Notes: generated by a model not told the origin, from the letters alone. Positions 10,945-21,934 are shown, counted from the first letter of the stretch. The stretch: DNA of 64,000 nucleotides from Cristatella mucedo (GCA_009760855.2 WPIO01000041.1:557001-621000); one strand, 5' to 3'. Made by a program: numbers and translations.

Positions 10945-11427
10945 GGTGACGGCGGAGAAATCTATAGTACTCGGTAGAGATATGAAGATCCAGCAACTCT
11001 GAGCATTCTCTGCGGATTTCACAAGCCACTCGAAACTGATGATTGCTGGCGACGCCGTTTGATTACGATTGGCTCTTGCATCTACTCGAGCGCTACTAGA
11101 TTTTGAATCTACTCACCTGCGATTGGTTCCTGTATGCATCCAAGTGTGACGGCACTCTCGTAGGTACTCGAACATGATTTATTCTTGTGTCTGCTCTGGC
11201 ATGATTATATCTTGAATCGACTCGAGTGTGGCTTCGCGGGATATTGCACGTTTCCCAGCATGATTAGCTCTCACCTAATCAGTTGGGTGAGCTTATCGAC
11301 ACTGGAATGAAACAGCACCCGCCGAGCAGCCGGCTTGCTGTTAAAAGTTTCCTGCTCTGTTCCTGCATCTATCCCGTTCGACAGACAAGACGCGTTACTA
11401 GCGTGGTAAGTTTTTTGCGCTTCTGCA
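10943..11427. other. Unassigned spacer
   Basis: No gene recognised. Motifs such as gatt-x-gctctt and actcgag recur loosely at 11060-11280 without forming a clear tandem array. Confidence 0.3.
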
Positions 11428-12905
11428 GTAATAATAATATTAATACATTTATATAGTGCCTACAGAGAGTCTAATCTCTTTCAAGGCACTTTGCATGTGC
11501 TTTTGTAGTAAGAATGACCAAATGAATAGTGGTAACATGCACATTGTCAACTAGCATAACGTGGTTAGAGTTGACACGCACAGTGTCAACAGGTAAATGT
11601 GGTTAGTGTTAGCATCAAAATTGTCAGCACAGATGATCACACAAAGAAAAAATCAGTAAGACCCAAACAACGCTGTAATAACAAGGTGCGTTTTAGCTTC
11701 TTTTTTGAAATTTCATCAAGTCTGGGAATGTCGTGACGTCTGTCGAGAGAGAGTTCCAGGCTACAGGAGCGTACGAACTAAAATCATGATCTCCAAAGGA
11801 TTTGAAGTTTCGTACGAGGTGTAGCTAAACGATCTGATTCATAAAAGTTGGTGGCACGATGCCGAGCCTGGTGGGAGAGTAGTTCCGAAAGGTCGGCTGG
11901 AGCCAGAGAATTGAAGAGAAACCTAAGAGTGAGCGACAGAACCTTGAAGTCGATATGCAGTTTGACAACTTAGATGTAGTATCCCTGTCTATGGAAGCCC
12001 AAGTTTTATCATAGCAATGTTATATAGCTGAAAGCAGGCAGACTTGACTGCGTGCTGATTTAGTCGCCTAGTGAATGGTTATTTGGAACGGGACACCCAT
12101 ATTTCATGCAGATGCATCATGAAACATGCTGGAAGATCCGAGTTTGGGCATTAAGATTTTCAATTTCTGAATCACACTTGGGTCGCCCATGACGAGCTAG
12201 TTTGATTGATTCTCATTCAATTTTAGTAATGTTGCTTCCACCGTGTGAGGAGTCAACAATACATGCAGCACTTGAGTTGAGAGCATTCGATGTGCTTGAG
12301 GGTTGAGAAGCATCAAAGCAAAGGTACAACTGAGTGTCATCTGTACAGATGCGAATAGCTAGATTGTGCTTGGTAATCGCACCGGCAAGAGAGGGAATAT
12401 ACTTTGTGAAAAAAGGACCAAGCACAGAGTGATGAGCGAACCCGCTATTGGGTGATTCCTCAAATGATCTTTGTCCGTTCAAATCAATACTCTGGATTGT
12501 ACAAATGAGACAAACTATTGTAGTGCTGCACCAGTGATGCCCAGGCAAATGAGACGCCCTCGGAGGATTCGGTGATCGATAGCACTAAACGCTGCTGAAA
12601 AATCATGGTGAACAGGCAGAGATAGTTGGCCTAAGTCAGCATTCCTAAATAAGTACATTTAATGCCGAAGCAATGCTGACCCTGATGAAGGGTTTGCTCT
12701 AAAACCAGACTAGAAATTACTGGCTTAGTTTGAAGTTTTAATGTAAGAGTTTTGCTGGTCTGGCGGTACTCATTAAAGCGTCTTTCACAGGAACGATAAA
12801 ATTGAGAATGGGTGGAATGTGGTCAAGCTCTTTTAAAGTTAATCTATTGCTGGTTTCTAAAGTACTGAGCTGACTACAGCCTTTTTAAAACGGGTTGAGA
12901 TATGA
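11428..12905 (-). mobile_element. LINE-A copy A4, RT to 3' tail, diverged
   Basis: Antisense tail with stem-loop at 11440-11500 and C-terminal coding debris to about 12200. RT motif C at 12320-12360 reads as TDDTQLYLCFDASQPSSTSN, with the first residues of FYADD altered to CTDD. The motif B region SVLGP lies near 12410. The antisense RANHSTE-equivalent is near 12660, and the fingers segment (KKAVV-like) near 12880. Many frameshifts. Confidence 0.75.
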
Positions 12906-14059
12906 CCCGAAGTTAAGGACACATCTATTCTGTTCGTTGTGCATTTCATGAAGTAACAGATATCGCAGTTCAAATATGTTCTTCCAATTTTAACTTCTGG
13001 TTAGTTGCAATGATCCATTGTTTTAATGTATTTTCGCGTGACTTCATCACTGCCTCCTCTGCTAAGCAAGATGGCTTTGTTTCGTCGGCAATACCCATTA
13101 GGGAATACAAGAAATGGACTCGCGTGCTAATTATCCGATAGCTTGCCTATCGGGAGATAATAGGAAACTCTCGTGAATAAGAAACATTGGACGGTGAGGG
13201 GAAATTATAAAAAAAATAAAAATCTAACATCTTAGACTTAGCTTGTGGCACTCGTAATCTTTTATAGGCCAGCTATTCGGCCCAGAAACTACAGCCCAGA
13301 CAATAGCGAACATTTTCATAAGTTTCACTTTATTCTATGCATGTAGGCTAAATATGATAACTTTTAGCTAGGGTATGTTGCAGACGATTTCATTGCTTCG
13401 AGCAATGTTTGTTCCATGATTTTTCAACTAAAAAATAATAGTTTTCCAAACTCGATAGTTACATAGAAGACTTCTCACGGCTAAACATCGACGTGCCTTT
13501 ATCCCAACTACAATAGCCAACTAGACTAATGAATATTGGTGCGCCGTAGTGGCCAGACGCTACTGAGCATTATCCAACTGAAACCATGACTACGAAGTTA
13601 CAGACGCGTGCGGAAATTCCGAGCTGGCCTTATAGCTTTTAGCGTGTTTTGAAAGCGTTGCAGCCGTCCCCGAGCCCGGGCATTTCTCTGAGCAATTAAA
13701 CGTTAAACCTTTGCTCAAGCATTCCAGCTCAGTAAGATTCCGCGTGCTTGGGACGATTCGGCGTATGCTGCCTAGCCGACATTACATCAAAGCCGGCATT
13801 TGTTATTTCAGCTACTGTTATATCAGCGCAGTCTTCGTCTGCGGCAGTCGGCTGCGACAGTCCGTCAAAGAATTGGGTAACGGCGCTTTGGACCGCCTCG
13901 TGCTGCCCCGAATCTCTCGAGGAATCTTTTCCAATGACCGCTGCCTCAAGAGAAATCGGAGATTTTAATTTAAGATTTAAGATTTAAGATTTAGGTCGCT
14001 AAGCAGTGCATTCAAAAAACTCTTCGAGAGTTACAGCCATTGCAGTTGTGGAAAATTGA
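12906..14059. other. Intergenic region upstream of the receptor-1 GC island
   Basis: Mostly AT-rich. GC rises from about 13670. A short run of a ttaagattt unit repeats three times at 13968-13993. Two overlapping plus-strand open frames (13711-13987) have no recognisable motif. Confidence 0.35.
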
Positions 14060-14450
14060 TCGCGGCTCAAGATTTTCAACTTCGCCAACGGCGCAAAGTT
14101 GAAAAGACGGCGGCCCAGCGTTGCACCTTCGCGGCGACGCTGCGACACTGAGCGATACTCGTAAGCCGACTTAGCTTGAGTGCGTTCTGCGGCCGCCGCG
14201 GGAGAGGCGCCCTGCGTCGCCTGATTCGCAGTCGACTTCGGTCCGCAGGAGCCGGATGGACGCTAGAACGCGCTTCAAACTGTCGGCGCTCGGGCTTCGG
14301 GTTCGCATAACCCGAGTCTGATCGCATTCGCGATGGCCGGCGGGTGCGACGACGACGAACCTCCGTCGTGGACCACCCGGACTCGTCGGCGGCTCGGCTG
14401 GAGCGGGTGGCGCTTGAAAAGCTAGACGAGTCCGCGAGGTAGTGCATTTA
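14060..14450. promoter_or_regulatory. GC/CpG-rich island upstream of receptor gene 1
   Basis: This is dense in CpG compared with flanking AT-rich DNA (14450-14570 is almost pure A/T). A 123-codon minus-strand frame crosses it, but its composition (Arg/Ser-rich) fits GC-driven openness. It may hold the promoter or 5' leader of the receptor gene 1 kb downstream. The sequence shows composition only, with no TATA or initiator I would defend. Confidence 0.25.
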
Positions 14451-14570
14451 CTTAGTGTTTTATTATTTGTTATTTTATTTTATTCATTTATTTAAATTAA
14501 AATTAAATCTGAATTTTTATTTAATTTTTTAAATTTTATTTATTTAATTACTAAATAAATTAGGTGGCGC
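14451..14570. repeat. AT-only low-complexity block
   Basis: About 110 bp composed almost entirely of attta/aattt words, between two GC-rich blocks. Confidence 0.7.
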
Positions 14571-15017
14571 ATGTACTCGGCGAGGCCGAGGTGTTATCCT
14601 CTTCCGTGCTCGGATGCGAAGGAAGTGAGACGGCGCGGCTCCCGTTTGAAAGTCGCTGCCCGTTCGGGGCGGCTGGGTCTTGTTGCGTCTATTTTAAACT
14701 GGGCTCGTTGCTGTCTGCGAAATGCCGGCTCATCTCCTCGAGGCTAACTAACTCGAGCTCAGCCCTAAGGACCACAGCAGCAGCGGAATCGGCGGGAAAA
14801 GTAGCAGAAAAAAGATGGCGATTCGTGACCAGATCAAATCCGCGCCTCCGCAATGAATTCCCTGGCTTGACGACGTTTGAAAGAATCCTCACCTGTTAAC
14901 AAAAATCTCGTCTCGTTGTTCACAATATTTGCTTCACCCTCGTGAATAGCCTTCCGTGTGTTTAAATGTGCTGACATTTCGCGCAACGTCGCTACAAAGT
15001 TGACGCGTGCATCGTTT

Positions 15018-15065
15018 CTCGCACATGTAGAGTGCATAGAAAGAGATTTAGTTCTATCGGCGTGC
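15018..15065 (+). repeat. LINE-A tail relic
   Basis: atgtagagtgcatagaaagagatttagttctatcggcgtgcc resembles the LINE-A terminal stem-loop with several substitutions. Short and isolated. Confidence 0.4.
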
Positions 15066-15535
15066 CGCTGAAGCGTTTGATATTATTCTGCGCAACATTA
15101 TTACTCTCCCCTATGCCATATGCGACAAGCATACTTTTGCGGGTCTGTCTTCTTTATTTCGGGTTTGTCCCCTTTATTTCCAACGATTTTTTTCAAGGCC
15201 GCCGGCGCCACTCGCGTCGTGCGCTCCTTTTCAGCAGCGCCCGATTGCTGAAACCTTCGACAGTGGCTACGAGTGGCTGACCGGATCGCCGGGCACTTGC
15301 GGCCTGCGGCTGAAGCAGCAGCTCGCGGAGCCTTTGCCGCCGCAGTCTTAAATGAGGTAGCCGCTGCGTCGCAGGAATCGCGAAGTCCCGCACTCGTGCC
15401 GTGCCGCCGCTAACTGCGTCGGCCGGACGCTGCCGCGTCGCCGCGGCGACATCGCAGCACTCGAGCGATTACGACGGCGAGCGCTGCTCGAACGACGGCG
15501 GACGCTGCTCGAACGACGTCCGTCGCGAGCCGTGC

Positions 15536-16783
15536 ATGGATCGGCTCGCCTCGTTCGCCGTCGTCGCCGTCATTCTCGCCTCGCTGGCCGACTGCGTGCA
15601 GATTCGGCCGCCTTCGTCGGGCGCCGGCGGCGTTCCGGCGGCACCGAATGCGACCAGCTCGACGGCGAACGAAGGCGAAAGCGCAACGGCCGAGCGCCAC
15701 TGGCTCGGCGCGACGTTCTTGGCTGGCGCACTGAGCGGCGCTCTCGGCAACGCCGCCGTCATAGCCGCCGTGGCCGGCGGACGCATGCGCGGCGTCGTTT
15801 ACGCGCTCACCGTCAACCTGGCAGCGGCCGACATTCTGAAGTCGGTCGGCATGCTGTACAGCGCCGGCTTGCAGCTGAGCTCGCGCGGCGCGTGGCCGTC
15901 GGCTGCAGTCGCCGGTGAAGCGTCGTGCGCCGCACTCGGCGCGCTCACCCTGGCGGCCGTCTCGGCGTCGCTTGCCACGCTCTCCGCTCAGGCGCTCGCT
16001 CGGCTCGTGCTGGTGGTGACGAGCGAGAGCTCGAGGCTGCGTCGCGCCGTCGCCGGGCGCCGGTTCGGCGTCGTCACTGTGGCGGCCGCGTGGCTCGTCG
16101 CACTGGTCGTGTGCGCGCCGCCGGCGTTCGGCTTCGGCACGTTCGGCTACAACGGCAAGATACACGCGTGCCTGTTTCTCATACCCAGCCATGCGGCCGC
16201 GGACCGGCTCTACGTGCTGGGCGCGTCCGTGCTCTTCTCTGCGGCTCTCGCGTCGCCGCTCGGCTGCTACGCCTACCTGTGCGCGAGGCTACTGAAGAGC
16301 TCGGTGGAGCAGAGGAGGCGCGTTTCGCCGCCGCCGTCCTCCTCCGCTATCTCCTCCGAGGCGGCGGCGGCAGCAGGCGCGCAGACGCCGAGCGTCGTAT
16401 CCAGCGCCGCTGCTGCCGCCACCGCCACTGCTCGTGCCGCTGCCGCAGCGGCGGCGGCATCGATGGCAGGATTTTCACGTAGAGGCGGAAGCGTGCGGCG
16501 ACGTCGCTCCTACGGCAGCAGCTCTCGACGCTTCCTCAACTGCTTGCTAGTGACGCTGGTGGCCGCCGTCTGCTGGGGACCGTGGACGTTCGAAGCACTA
16601 TCGGATGCTGTCGTTCGCGTGCACGCGGGAGTGGAGACAGTCAACGACGATACGCCGTTCGGCGTGCTAATCACTCTCAACAGTCCTTTATCCGCTCTCG
16701 TTAACGTTATAGTCGATACGAAGCTTCGCAACTCGCTGAAGCGGATGCTGACCAGGCAAAGCGGCAGCCGCGGCTTTCTCTAG
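15536..16783 (+). CDS. Intronless rhodopsin-class (class A) GPCR, receptor 1
   Basis: Seven-transmembrane receptor of 415 aa from this ATG. An in-frame ATG at 15401 would add 45 residues. I prefer 15536 because it starts a convincing signal peptide (MDRLASFAVVAVILASLADC). Positions from this start, approximate: TM1 55-80 with LGNAAV (N1.50); TM2 87-108 with NLAAADIL (D2.50); Cys at the start of TM3 near 132; TM3 ends ALARLVLV where DRY is expected, so only the arginine is kept; TM4 has AAWLVAL; ECL2 has FGYNGK then the ACLF cysteine; TM5 has the SPLGCYAY proline and tyrosine; TM6 has CWGPW. TM7 reads LNSPLSALVNVIV, so NPxxY is absent. The third loop is a long Ser/Pro/Ala tract (poly-Ala). The gene is very GC-rich. 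NATSS near the N-terminus is an N-glycosylation site. The ligand is unknown; loop and TM7 style recall melatonin/Moody-like receptors only loosely. Confidence 0.88.
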   Translation: MDRLASFAVVAVILASLADCVQIRPPSSGAGGVPAAPNATSSTANEGESATAERHWLGATFLAGALSGALGNAAVIAAVAGGRMRGVVYALTVNLAAADILKSVGMLYSAGLQLSSRGAWPSAAVAGEASCAALGALTLAAVSASLATLSAQALARLVLVVTSESSRLRRAVAGRRFGVVTVAAAWLVALVVCAPPAFGFGTFGYNGKIHACLFLIPSHAAADRLYVLGASVLFSAALASPLGCYAYLCARLLKSSVEQRRRVSPPPSSSAISSEAAAAAGAQTPSVVSSAAAAATATARAAAAAAAASMAGFSRRGGSVRRRRSYGSSSRRFLNCLLVTLVAAVCWGPWTFEALSDAVVRVHAGVETVNDDTPFGVLITLNSPLSALVNVIVDTKLRNSLKRMLTRQSGSRGFL

Positions 16784-17250
16784 ACACCGCATTGCCAGGC
16801 TACGTCTGCGACGCCGACGAGGGAGCAACTGCCGACCGAAAGCCGGTCTTTGCGATCTGCCGTCCGTCCGGCTCGCTGGTAGCGCGAGGCTGCGAGCTCC
16901 GAGCGTTCGCTCGCGCGGCCGACCGCCGCACTTCAAATCGAGCGTCCTTCGTCGTCCGTCGTCGTCCTCGTCCGTTGAAGGACGGTGGAAGCTGCATACA
17001 ATAGTTGCTGGCGGCCCCATCGTCGCTCCTGACGAGAGGAGCGGAAGTGCCGGAGTGGCGAAACGCTCCAGCTGCAACGCCGCGATCGCTCCTCTGAATG
17101 AAGCGAGAGGGCAGCCGAGAACGGCGACCGAGCTCGCTGCTTAGGCACTAGGCAGTCGTGGTAGCCTTGAAGAGAGACTTCCGCTTTTCTTCTCTGAAAA
17201 ATTGAGAGCTGAAAGTACTGCAAAACGGGCCGGAGTTCTTTTGATGCACC
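16784..17250. other. GC-rich 3' flank of receptor gene 1
   Basis: This continues the GC-rich island past the stop codon and likely includes the 3' UTR. Several short open frames on both strands are compositional. The first AATAAA on the plus strand that I noted is near 17722. Confidence 0.35.
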
Positions 17251-18119
17251 TCCCAATGAATCCCTGGCCCGTCACGATGTTAGGATAGGGATAATTACGA
17301 ATGACTGCTGTGTTGATAGTGTCGCGGCGTGTGTGAGCTTATTTAGCAGATCATTAGCAAATCCGAGGTAGGATCTTACCGCGGTTGATAGGCTTGTCGT
17401 CGCAGCTCTAGTCCTGGCTCAATTTCAGCGCTAACAAGAACTTCGCGGCGGGCAAAAACACCTTTATCCCGAAGCAGATGTGGTTTGTGTTTCTGGGAAG
17501 GCATATGAGTCTAGATCGCGGGGCGCGCCGGCACCAGGCCCATGCTAGCCGACCTCGCAATACCACCAACATGCAACGTAAGCACTTTAGAGTGAAGAAA
17601 ATAGACATCTAAGAAGATCCGACTTTCGTGTAAACTCTTTCTCTTTACGTTTATGAGTTTAGCATAAGCATTGTAAAAATCCACCTAAAATTGTTTAAGC
17701 GTGAAGACGTGATTGATAGCAAATAAAGTAGGCCTCTTTTTTAATCTCTCTTTCAGTTTTACACCTGTAGGTTATTGCATGGAAAGCTCCGGGAAAAAGA
17801 CTTTGCTGACTACTTTGATAATTATAGATTTCGAGCAGAGCTAACCAAAACTAATCGCTGTCCTATTTTGCAAGGCAAACTAATTTAAATAAAAGAGAGG
17901 CATCTGCGATGCAGCCTGCTATTGGCCAATTACTGAGTGCTCATTGTACAGGATACCCTAGCAAAAAGTACTGCAGCATGCGATTACTGGCTCGCTTCCA
18001 AGAGGTAACTTCTCCTATTCTGAACCGAACAATCAAAATAGCTCGCTAGTAAGAAGAAACTGCCCGGTGAGCTATTTCTAACTGTCACAGAGGACTGCCA
18101 CAATGGAGAAGTGAAGTTT
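17251..18119. other. Unassigned spacer
   Basis: No feature recognised other than a candidate AATAAA near 17722, about 940 bp after the receptor-1 stop, which is too far to assign. Confidence 0.3.
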
Positions 18120-18230
18120 TCGAACTCTCGCACTTTCGAACTCAAACTTTGACTGCAAGCGAGTGGCGGTACCCTCGAAACAATCTTTCGAATCTGTTGT
18201 CTTGATTTCTCCCGACAACGTGCTACCAAT
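18120..18230 (+). mobile_element. LINE-A copy A5, endonuclease segment, left part
   Basis: This aligns with 5856-5955 of copy A2: gcggtaccctcgaaacaatctttcgaat, then gtcttgatttctcc, then gctaccaatggta. It breaks off where the antisense copy A6 begins and resumes at about 18794. Confidence 0.7.
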
Positions 18231-18793
18231 GGTAATAATAGTAATAATAATGTACTTGACAAAGCCCCCTCAGAGAACTCAATCTCTTTCTAGGCACTTT
18301 ACATTTGCTGCAAAAGGAGACGCGATGGAACGGTGAGTAATATCAACTTTGATAAACGACATGAATAACATGGTTAGGGGTGACATGCACAGGGTCAGCA
18401 TGCAAATGTGGTTAGTGGCAGTATGCTCAGTGTCAGCACACATAAGCACAAACAGGACGAATCAAAGAGACCTACTAACTGCTGCCCTAAATAGGTGTGT
18501 GTTTTAAGGTCTTTTTAAATGTGGTCAAGTCAGTGGATCTTGAGACGCAGGTCGGGAGTGATTTCCAAGCTTTGGGAGCATATGAACTAAATGCACGGTC
18601 TCCAAAGGATTTGCGGTTTGTACGAGGTATTGGTAAACTGTTGGATTCAGAAAAGCCGGTGGTACGATGCTTGGCCTGGTGTGGGAGTAGATCTGAGAGA
18701 TAGGCTGGAGCCAAAGAATGAAGTGACCTAAAAGTGAGCGATAAAACCTTGAAGTTGCATCCCTTGCTTGACTGGTAGCCAGTGCAGATCGGT
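18231..18793 (-). mobile_element. LINE-A copy A6, 5'-truncated, inserted inside A5
   Basis: An antisense copy complete from the (ATT)n tail and stem-loop (18240-18300) through the 3' UTR to the C-terminal coding region. On the minus strand it reads MAPAYLSDLLPHQAKHRTTGF, SFGDRAFSSYAPKAWKSLPT and SRSTDLTTFKKTLKHT. The break in A5 lies between ctaccaatggta and gtggcagtag, which suits a short target duplication (tggta/tggca). Confidence 0.75.
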
Positions 18794-19013
18794 AAGAAGT
18801 AGTGTGGCAGTAGTCTATCACCCGCTAGGTACCAAGTCGTCGTTTATCTCAAATTATTTTGATCACATTTCGATTCTGTTTGCAAGAAATCGATCCTTCA
18901 TCGTTATGGGTATTTTCAAAATTCATCTAACGCCTTTAGCACCGAGTTTCGTGTAGCGACTGACTCGTTGTCTCTTGTGGCTCATGTGCATGACCCTACT
19001 TGCATCAACGGAA
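18794..19013 (+). mobile_element. LINE-A copy A5, endonuclease segment, middle part
   Basis: Continues A5 with VVYHPLGTKSSFIS, ARNRSFIVMGIFKIHL (GDFN altered to GIFK) and SLVAHVHDPTCING. It then breaks at a second insertion. Frameshifted relative to A2. Confidence 0.7.
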
Positions 19014-19303
19014 ATTGTTATGTGACATTGTCTCCGGTGGCAACTGTTCTAATGGAGTCTCACGGAGGCACGAGGACACGAGCGGGCGAACGTGAGCGGA
19101 GAACGAGACTAATTCTTTATTCCCCAGCGAGGTACGTATATGAGCTTTGGCTGATTCACCATAGATAAGGGAGTGCATCTGAGGTGGGCCACAAGCTTAC
19201 GCTAAAGGCTGGGTTGCTCAACCACCCGCCGCAGGCGGGGCATACCTCAAGCGTCCGAGAAACAACAGGTGCACACACCAAAATGCACTTGACCAAAATC
19301 TCT
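19014..19303. mobile_element. Unclassified insertion of about 290 bp inside LINE-A copy A5
   Basis: This sequence is absent from A2 between atcaagg(gtcat) and (c)aactgcactttgtcatc. It is GC-richer than its host and contains an inverted repeat around ccgccgcaggcgggg (about 19228-19242) and a cgagactaattctttattcc run. No coding capacity, Pol III boxes or long terminal inverted repeats are visible. Confidence 0.5.
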
Positions 19304-19765
19304 CATGCAGCTGCACTTTTTCATCCCCCATTGTTACCAAATCCTGCGTATCTGACATCATGTAGATCTCATTTAGTATACAATGTGCCCTCCTCATCCT
19401 CATCTAAAATCACATGTGAATATCGAAACCTCAAGACCATTGACATCGATGCTGTGTGTGCGAGAATATCTGCTGCTCAATCCCCCTTCCAATCTGTTTT
19501 CATTTGCAAATGGCTACAACTCGACACTAGATGACATGCTCAACGAGTTCGCATGCCTGACTAAGCGCACTGTTCGCCCTCGCCCGGACGGCCTATGGTT
19601 TACCACAGACATTAAACTAGCTTGGTCTACACTGCTCAACATTGAAAAAGCATACAAAAGATCAGGACTGACTCTACATCGGCAGGCATGGGAGAACTAC
19701 TGTAGATCTTAATAACAGATCCTAGCCAAGGCCAAGTCTAGCTTTTATAAAATATTGTTAATCGG
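19304..19765 (+). mobile_element. LINE-A copy A5, endonuclease C-terminus and linker
   Basis: Resumes A5: the SDHMLISF-equivalent (agtatacaatgtgccc), then KITCEYRNLKTID. The linker follows with DDMLNEFACLTKRTVRPRPD, GLWFTTDIKLAW and KAYKRSGLTLHRQAWENYCRS. It preserves the linker in frame (19383-19712) better than A2 does. It stops near the SSFYRNI equivalent, at the edge of repeat U1. Confidence 0.75.
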
Positions 19766-19814
19766 GAATGCTTTATGCCATCCATTCGACCTAAAGTTAT
19801 ACCTCTCTGATTCC

Positions 19815-20130
19815 TCAATATCCGAAAAGACTTTTGACCGAAAGGCGCATTAGTGGGAGGAGGCGGTCAATCGTATAAAGTCGTTCTTTGATATCAGCAT
19901 TCGGGTGATTGTGTGGGATTCTCTTGAGTGTCACTGCACGCTCCTTGATTGATTTGAAGGCTGGTGACATGTTGGATAACTGAACGTTTTGTTGCAGTAT
20001 ACCTAAACCAGTTTCCACCAGACTTTCAATAGATTAGCTCTAAAACTAGGGACTTCCACTTTCCACACACACTCACCTCGAACCGAGTTTTTTCTGTTCG
20101 ACGTCAGCCGGTGTGTCTAGGTTCAGCCAA
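19815..20130 (-). CDS. Unidentified protein-coding repeat, family U, copy U1 (C-terminal part)
   Basis: On the minus strand a 67-codon frame ends at 19815 (stop) with the C-terminus VKSLFGY. Upstream it includes TGLGILQQNVQLSNMSPAFK, SIKERAVTLKRIPHNHP and NADIKERLYTIDRLLP. The same domain, ending in the same place, occurs at 54027-54480 (copy U3: ELKERLVSVKSEYP, then NSADIF, then VKKADFG and a stop). A shorter version lies at 34470-34610 (U2: SNMLPAFKSN). Further 5', ctcggttcgag followed by gtgagt looks like an exon end with a splice donor. I do not recognise the protein. It could be a transposase or a dispersed host gene family; three copies in 64 kb favour a mobile element. Confidence 0.45.
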
Positions 20131-20353
20131 ACGAGACCAATTCAGTGGGAGAAAAAAGTAGCCTCTCAACCGGAAGACTAATTCTTACCGCAACTTGATC
20201 GCCGTGCAATATATCCTAGATGAGTTCTATTGCGTGAAATAGCTGATCTGAGTTTCGCAAGTTTCGTGTTGCCATCATTTATTTTTTCAGTAAACTTCCT
20301 CCCAGTTTTTGATTTCCTCTGATCGTGAGTATTCTCTCTGAATAGAACAGAGT

Positions 20354-20538
20354 GCTAGCTACTAATTTAACAGCCACTTTTGCATAGCAACTGAAGAGTC
20401 ATTATGGCCGTCACACCTCATGCAGCACCGATAAAGGATCGCCCACCAAAGGATTCGAACCCGTGACCTCGAGCCAGAGGTCGTGGGCAAAGCAACCGCC
20501 TTACCTAGTGGGCTGTCGCGGGGCAGCCACCACGGCTC
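20354..20538 (-). mobile_element. SINE2 copy b
   Basis: Antisense tRNA-derived SINE. The B-box complement ggattcgaaccc lies at 20451-20462, and the A-box region (ttacctagtgggc) at 20500-20512. The tail ends at ctagctactaatttaacagcc (about 20354-20374), matching copies a and c. Confidence 0.75.
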
Positions 20539-20821
20539 AACGCCTGTGCATTGAAAGAGTAGAACTCTTGGCTCCACGGGCTCCACGAAATGGTCCGGCC
20601 GCTCGTCCTCATTTTCAGACGATGAATGACTTCATCGTGGAACGTGGCGGTCTTCTCTTCCTAGTAGGACGATAAAGCTTCAATGCTGGTATCAATTAAT
20701 TCTGAAGATATGCATACGCGGTGACTTTTGTCGCATTAATCATTTACTCCATGGCTGACCGTATAGGAAAAAAATATGCAGCCGTTTCTTCTAGGTGCTT
20801 TCAAAAATATTGACCGACTCA
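20539..20821. other. Unassigned spacer
   Basis: No feature recognised. Confidence 0.3.
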
Positions 20822-21593
20822 ATTAGGACTGAATTACTAAAATTTGGGCTTGCTTAGATAAGGATAAAACGTCCAAGCTGGTCCGTGCATTCGTGACATC
20901 CCGTCTCGACTTCTGCAACTCACTGCTTACTGGCCTACCAGCATGTGCGATCAGGCGATTGCAGCTGGTGCAAAACTCTGCAGCTAGGCTTGTCTGTCGT
21001 GAGCGTCGCAGTTGCCACATTACTCCACTTCTCGCTGACCTGCACTGGTTACCAGTCAAGCAACGGATTGACTTCAAGGTTTTGTCGCTCACTTGTAGGT
21101 CACTTCATTCGTTGGCTCCAGCCTATCTGCCAGATCTACCCCCCCCCCGCTAGGCCAAGTATCGTACCACCCGCTCTTCGGAATCCAACAGTTTACCAAT
21201 ATCTCGTAAAAATCTCAAATCCTTTGGAGACTGTGCATTTAGTTCGATTGCTCCTAAAGCCTGCAACTCCCTCCCAACTTGCGTCAGAACATCCCCTGAC
21301 TTGACAACTTTTAAAAAGAACTTGAAAACACACCTATTTTGGACAGCATTTAGTGGGTCCCTGTGATTCGTCCTTTATGTGCTTATGCGGGCTGACACTG
21401 CGCATGCTGCCGCTAACGACAGTTCCATGGTGACCCTGTGCATGTAACCCCTAACTATGTTATTCATTATGTTTGTTTATCAAGCATGATATTACTCACC
21501 ATTCAATCGCGCTTCCCTTTGCAGGAAATGTCAAGCGCCTAGAAAGAGATTGAGTTCTATGAGGGCGCTTTATCAAGTGCATTATTATTATTA
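20822..21593 (+). mobile_element. LINE-A copy A7, 5'-truncated 3' fragment
   Basis: Open for 86 codons (20893-21153): TSRLDFCNSLLTGLPACAI, LVCRERRSCHITPLLADLHW, LPVKQRIDFKVLSL. A run of C at about 21139 shifts the frame. It ends in a clean stem-loop (21530-21580) and (ATT)n. Relatively young, judging by similarity to A9 and A19. Confidence 0.85.
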
Positions 21594-21729
21594 GGGAAAA
21601 ACCGGCTTATTAGAATAGGCATACTTAAACTCGATCCGTGGCTTATGCGCTCCATTTTTTAATATCATGAGCTAGCAGCTGAAGTAGTCAAGAGGCAATC
21701 CATTTTAAGACGGGATCCATTATAAAAAA

Positions 21730-21870
21730 ATAATAACTCATTTATATAGCGCCGTAAGAGAACTTAATCTCTATTCAGGTGCTTCACACATGCCTCGGGG
21801 CTCGAGCCCACGACCTTAGTCAGACCTTGGTCTGGGCAAGCACCTTAACCGCTAGACCAAACCAGCTCGG
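21730..21870 (-). mobile_element. SINE1 copy b
   Basis: Antisense SINE1 with B-box complement gggctcgagccc (about 21798-21809) and A-box complement ccgctagacca (21850-21860). The tail, gcgccgtaagagaacttaatctc, faces the 21730 side and resembles the LINE-A stem-loop. Confidence 0.75.
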
Positions 21871-21934
21871 CGTTATGTCTGATGACATTCAAATAAAGAG
21901 CTTAGATGGCTTAGGGATGATTAACGCATACCTA

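Noticed and set aside
10793-11029. Minus-strand frames with long Ser-Leu repeats
   Set aside because: They exist only because a (GA)n tract lacks stops; the flanks carry no coding signal. The same applies to 44352-44693 and 48969-49512.
15410-16482. Long antisense and alternate-frame ORFs over receptor gene 1 (for example 15410-16192 minus)
   Set aside because: GC-rich coding DNA leaves other frames open. Only the plus frame of 15536-16783 has the seven-transmembrane pattern.
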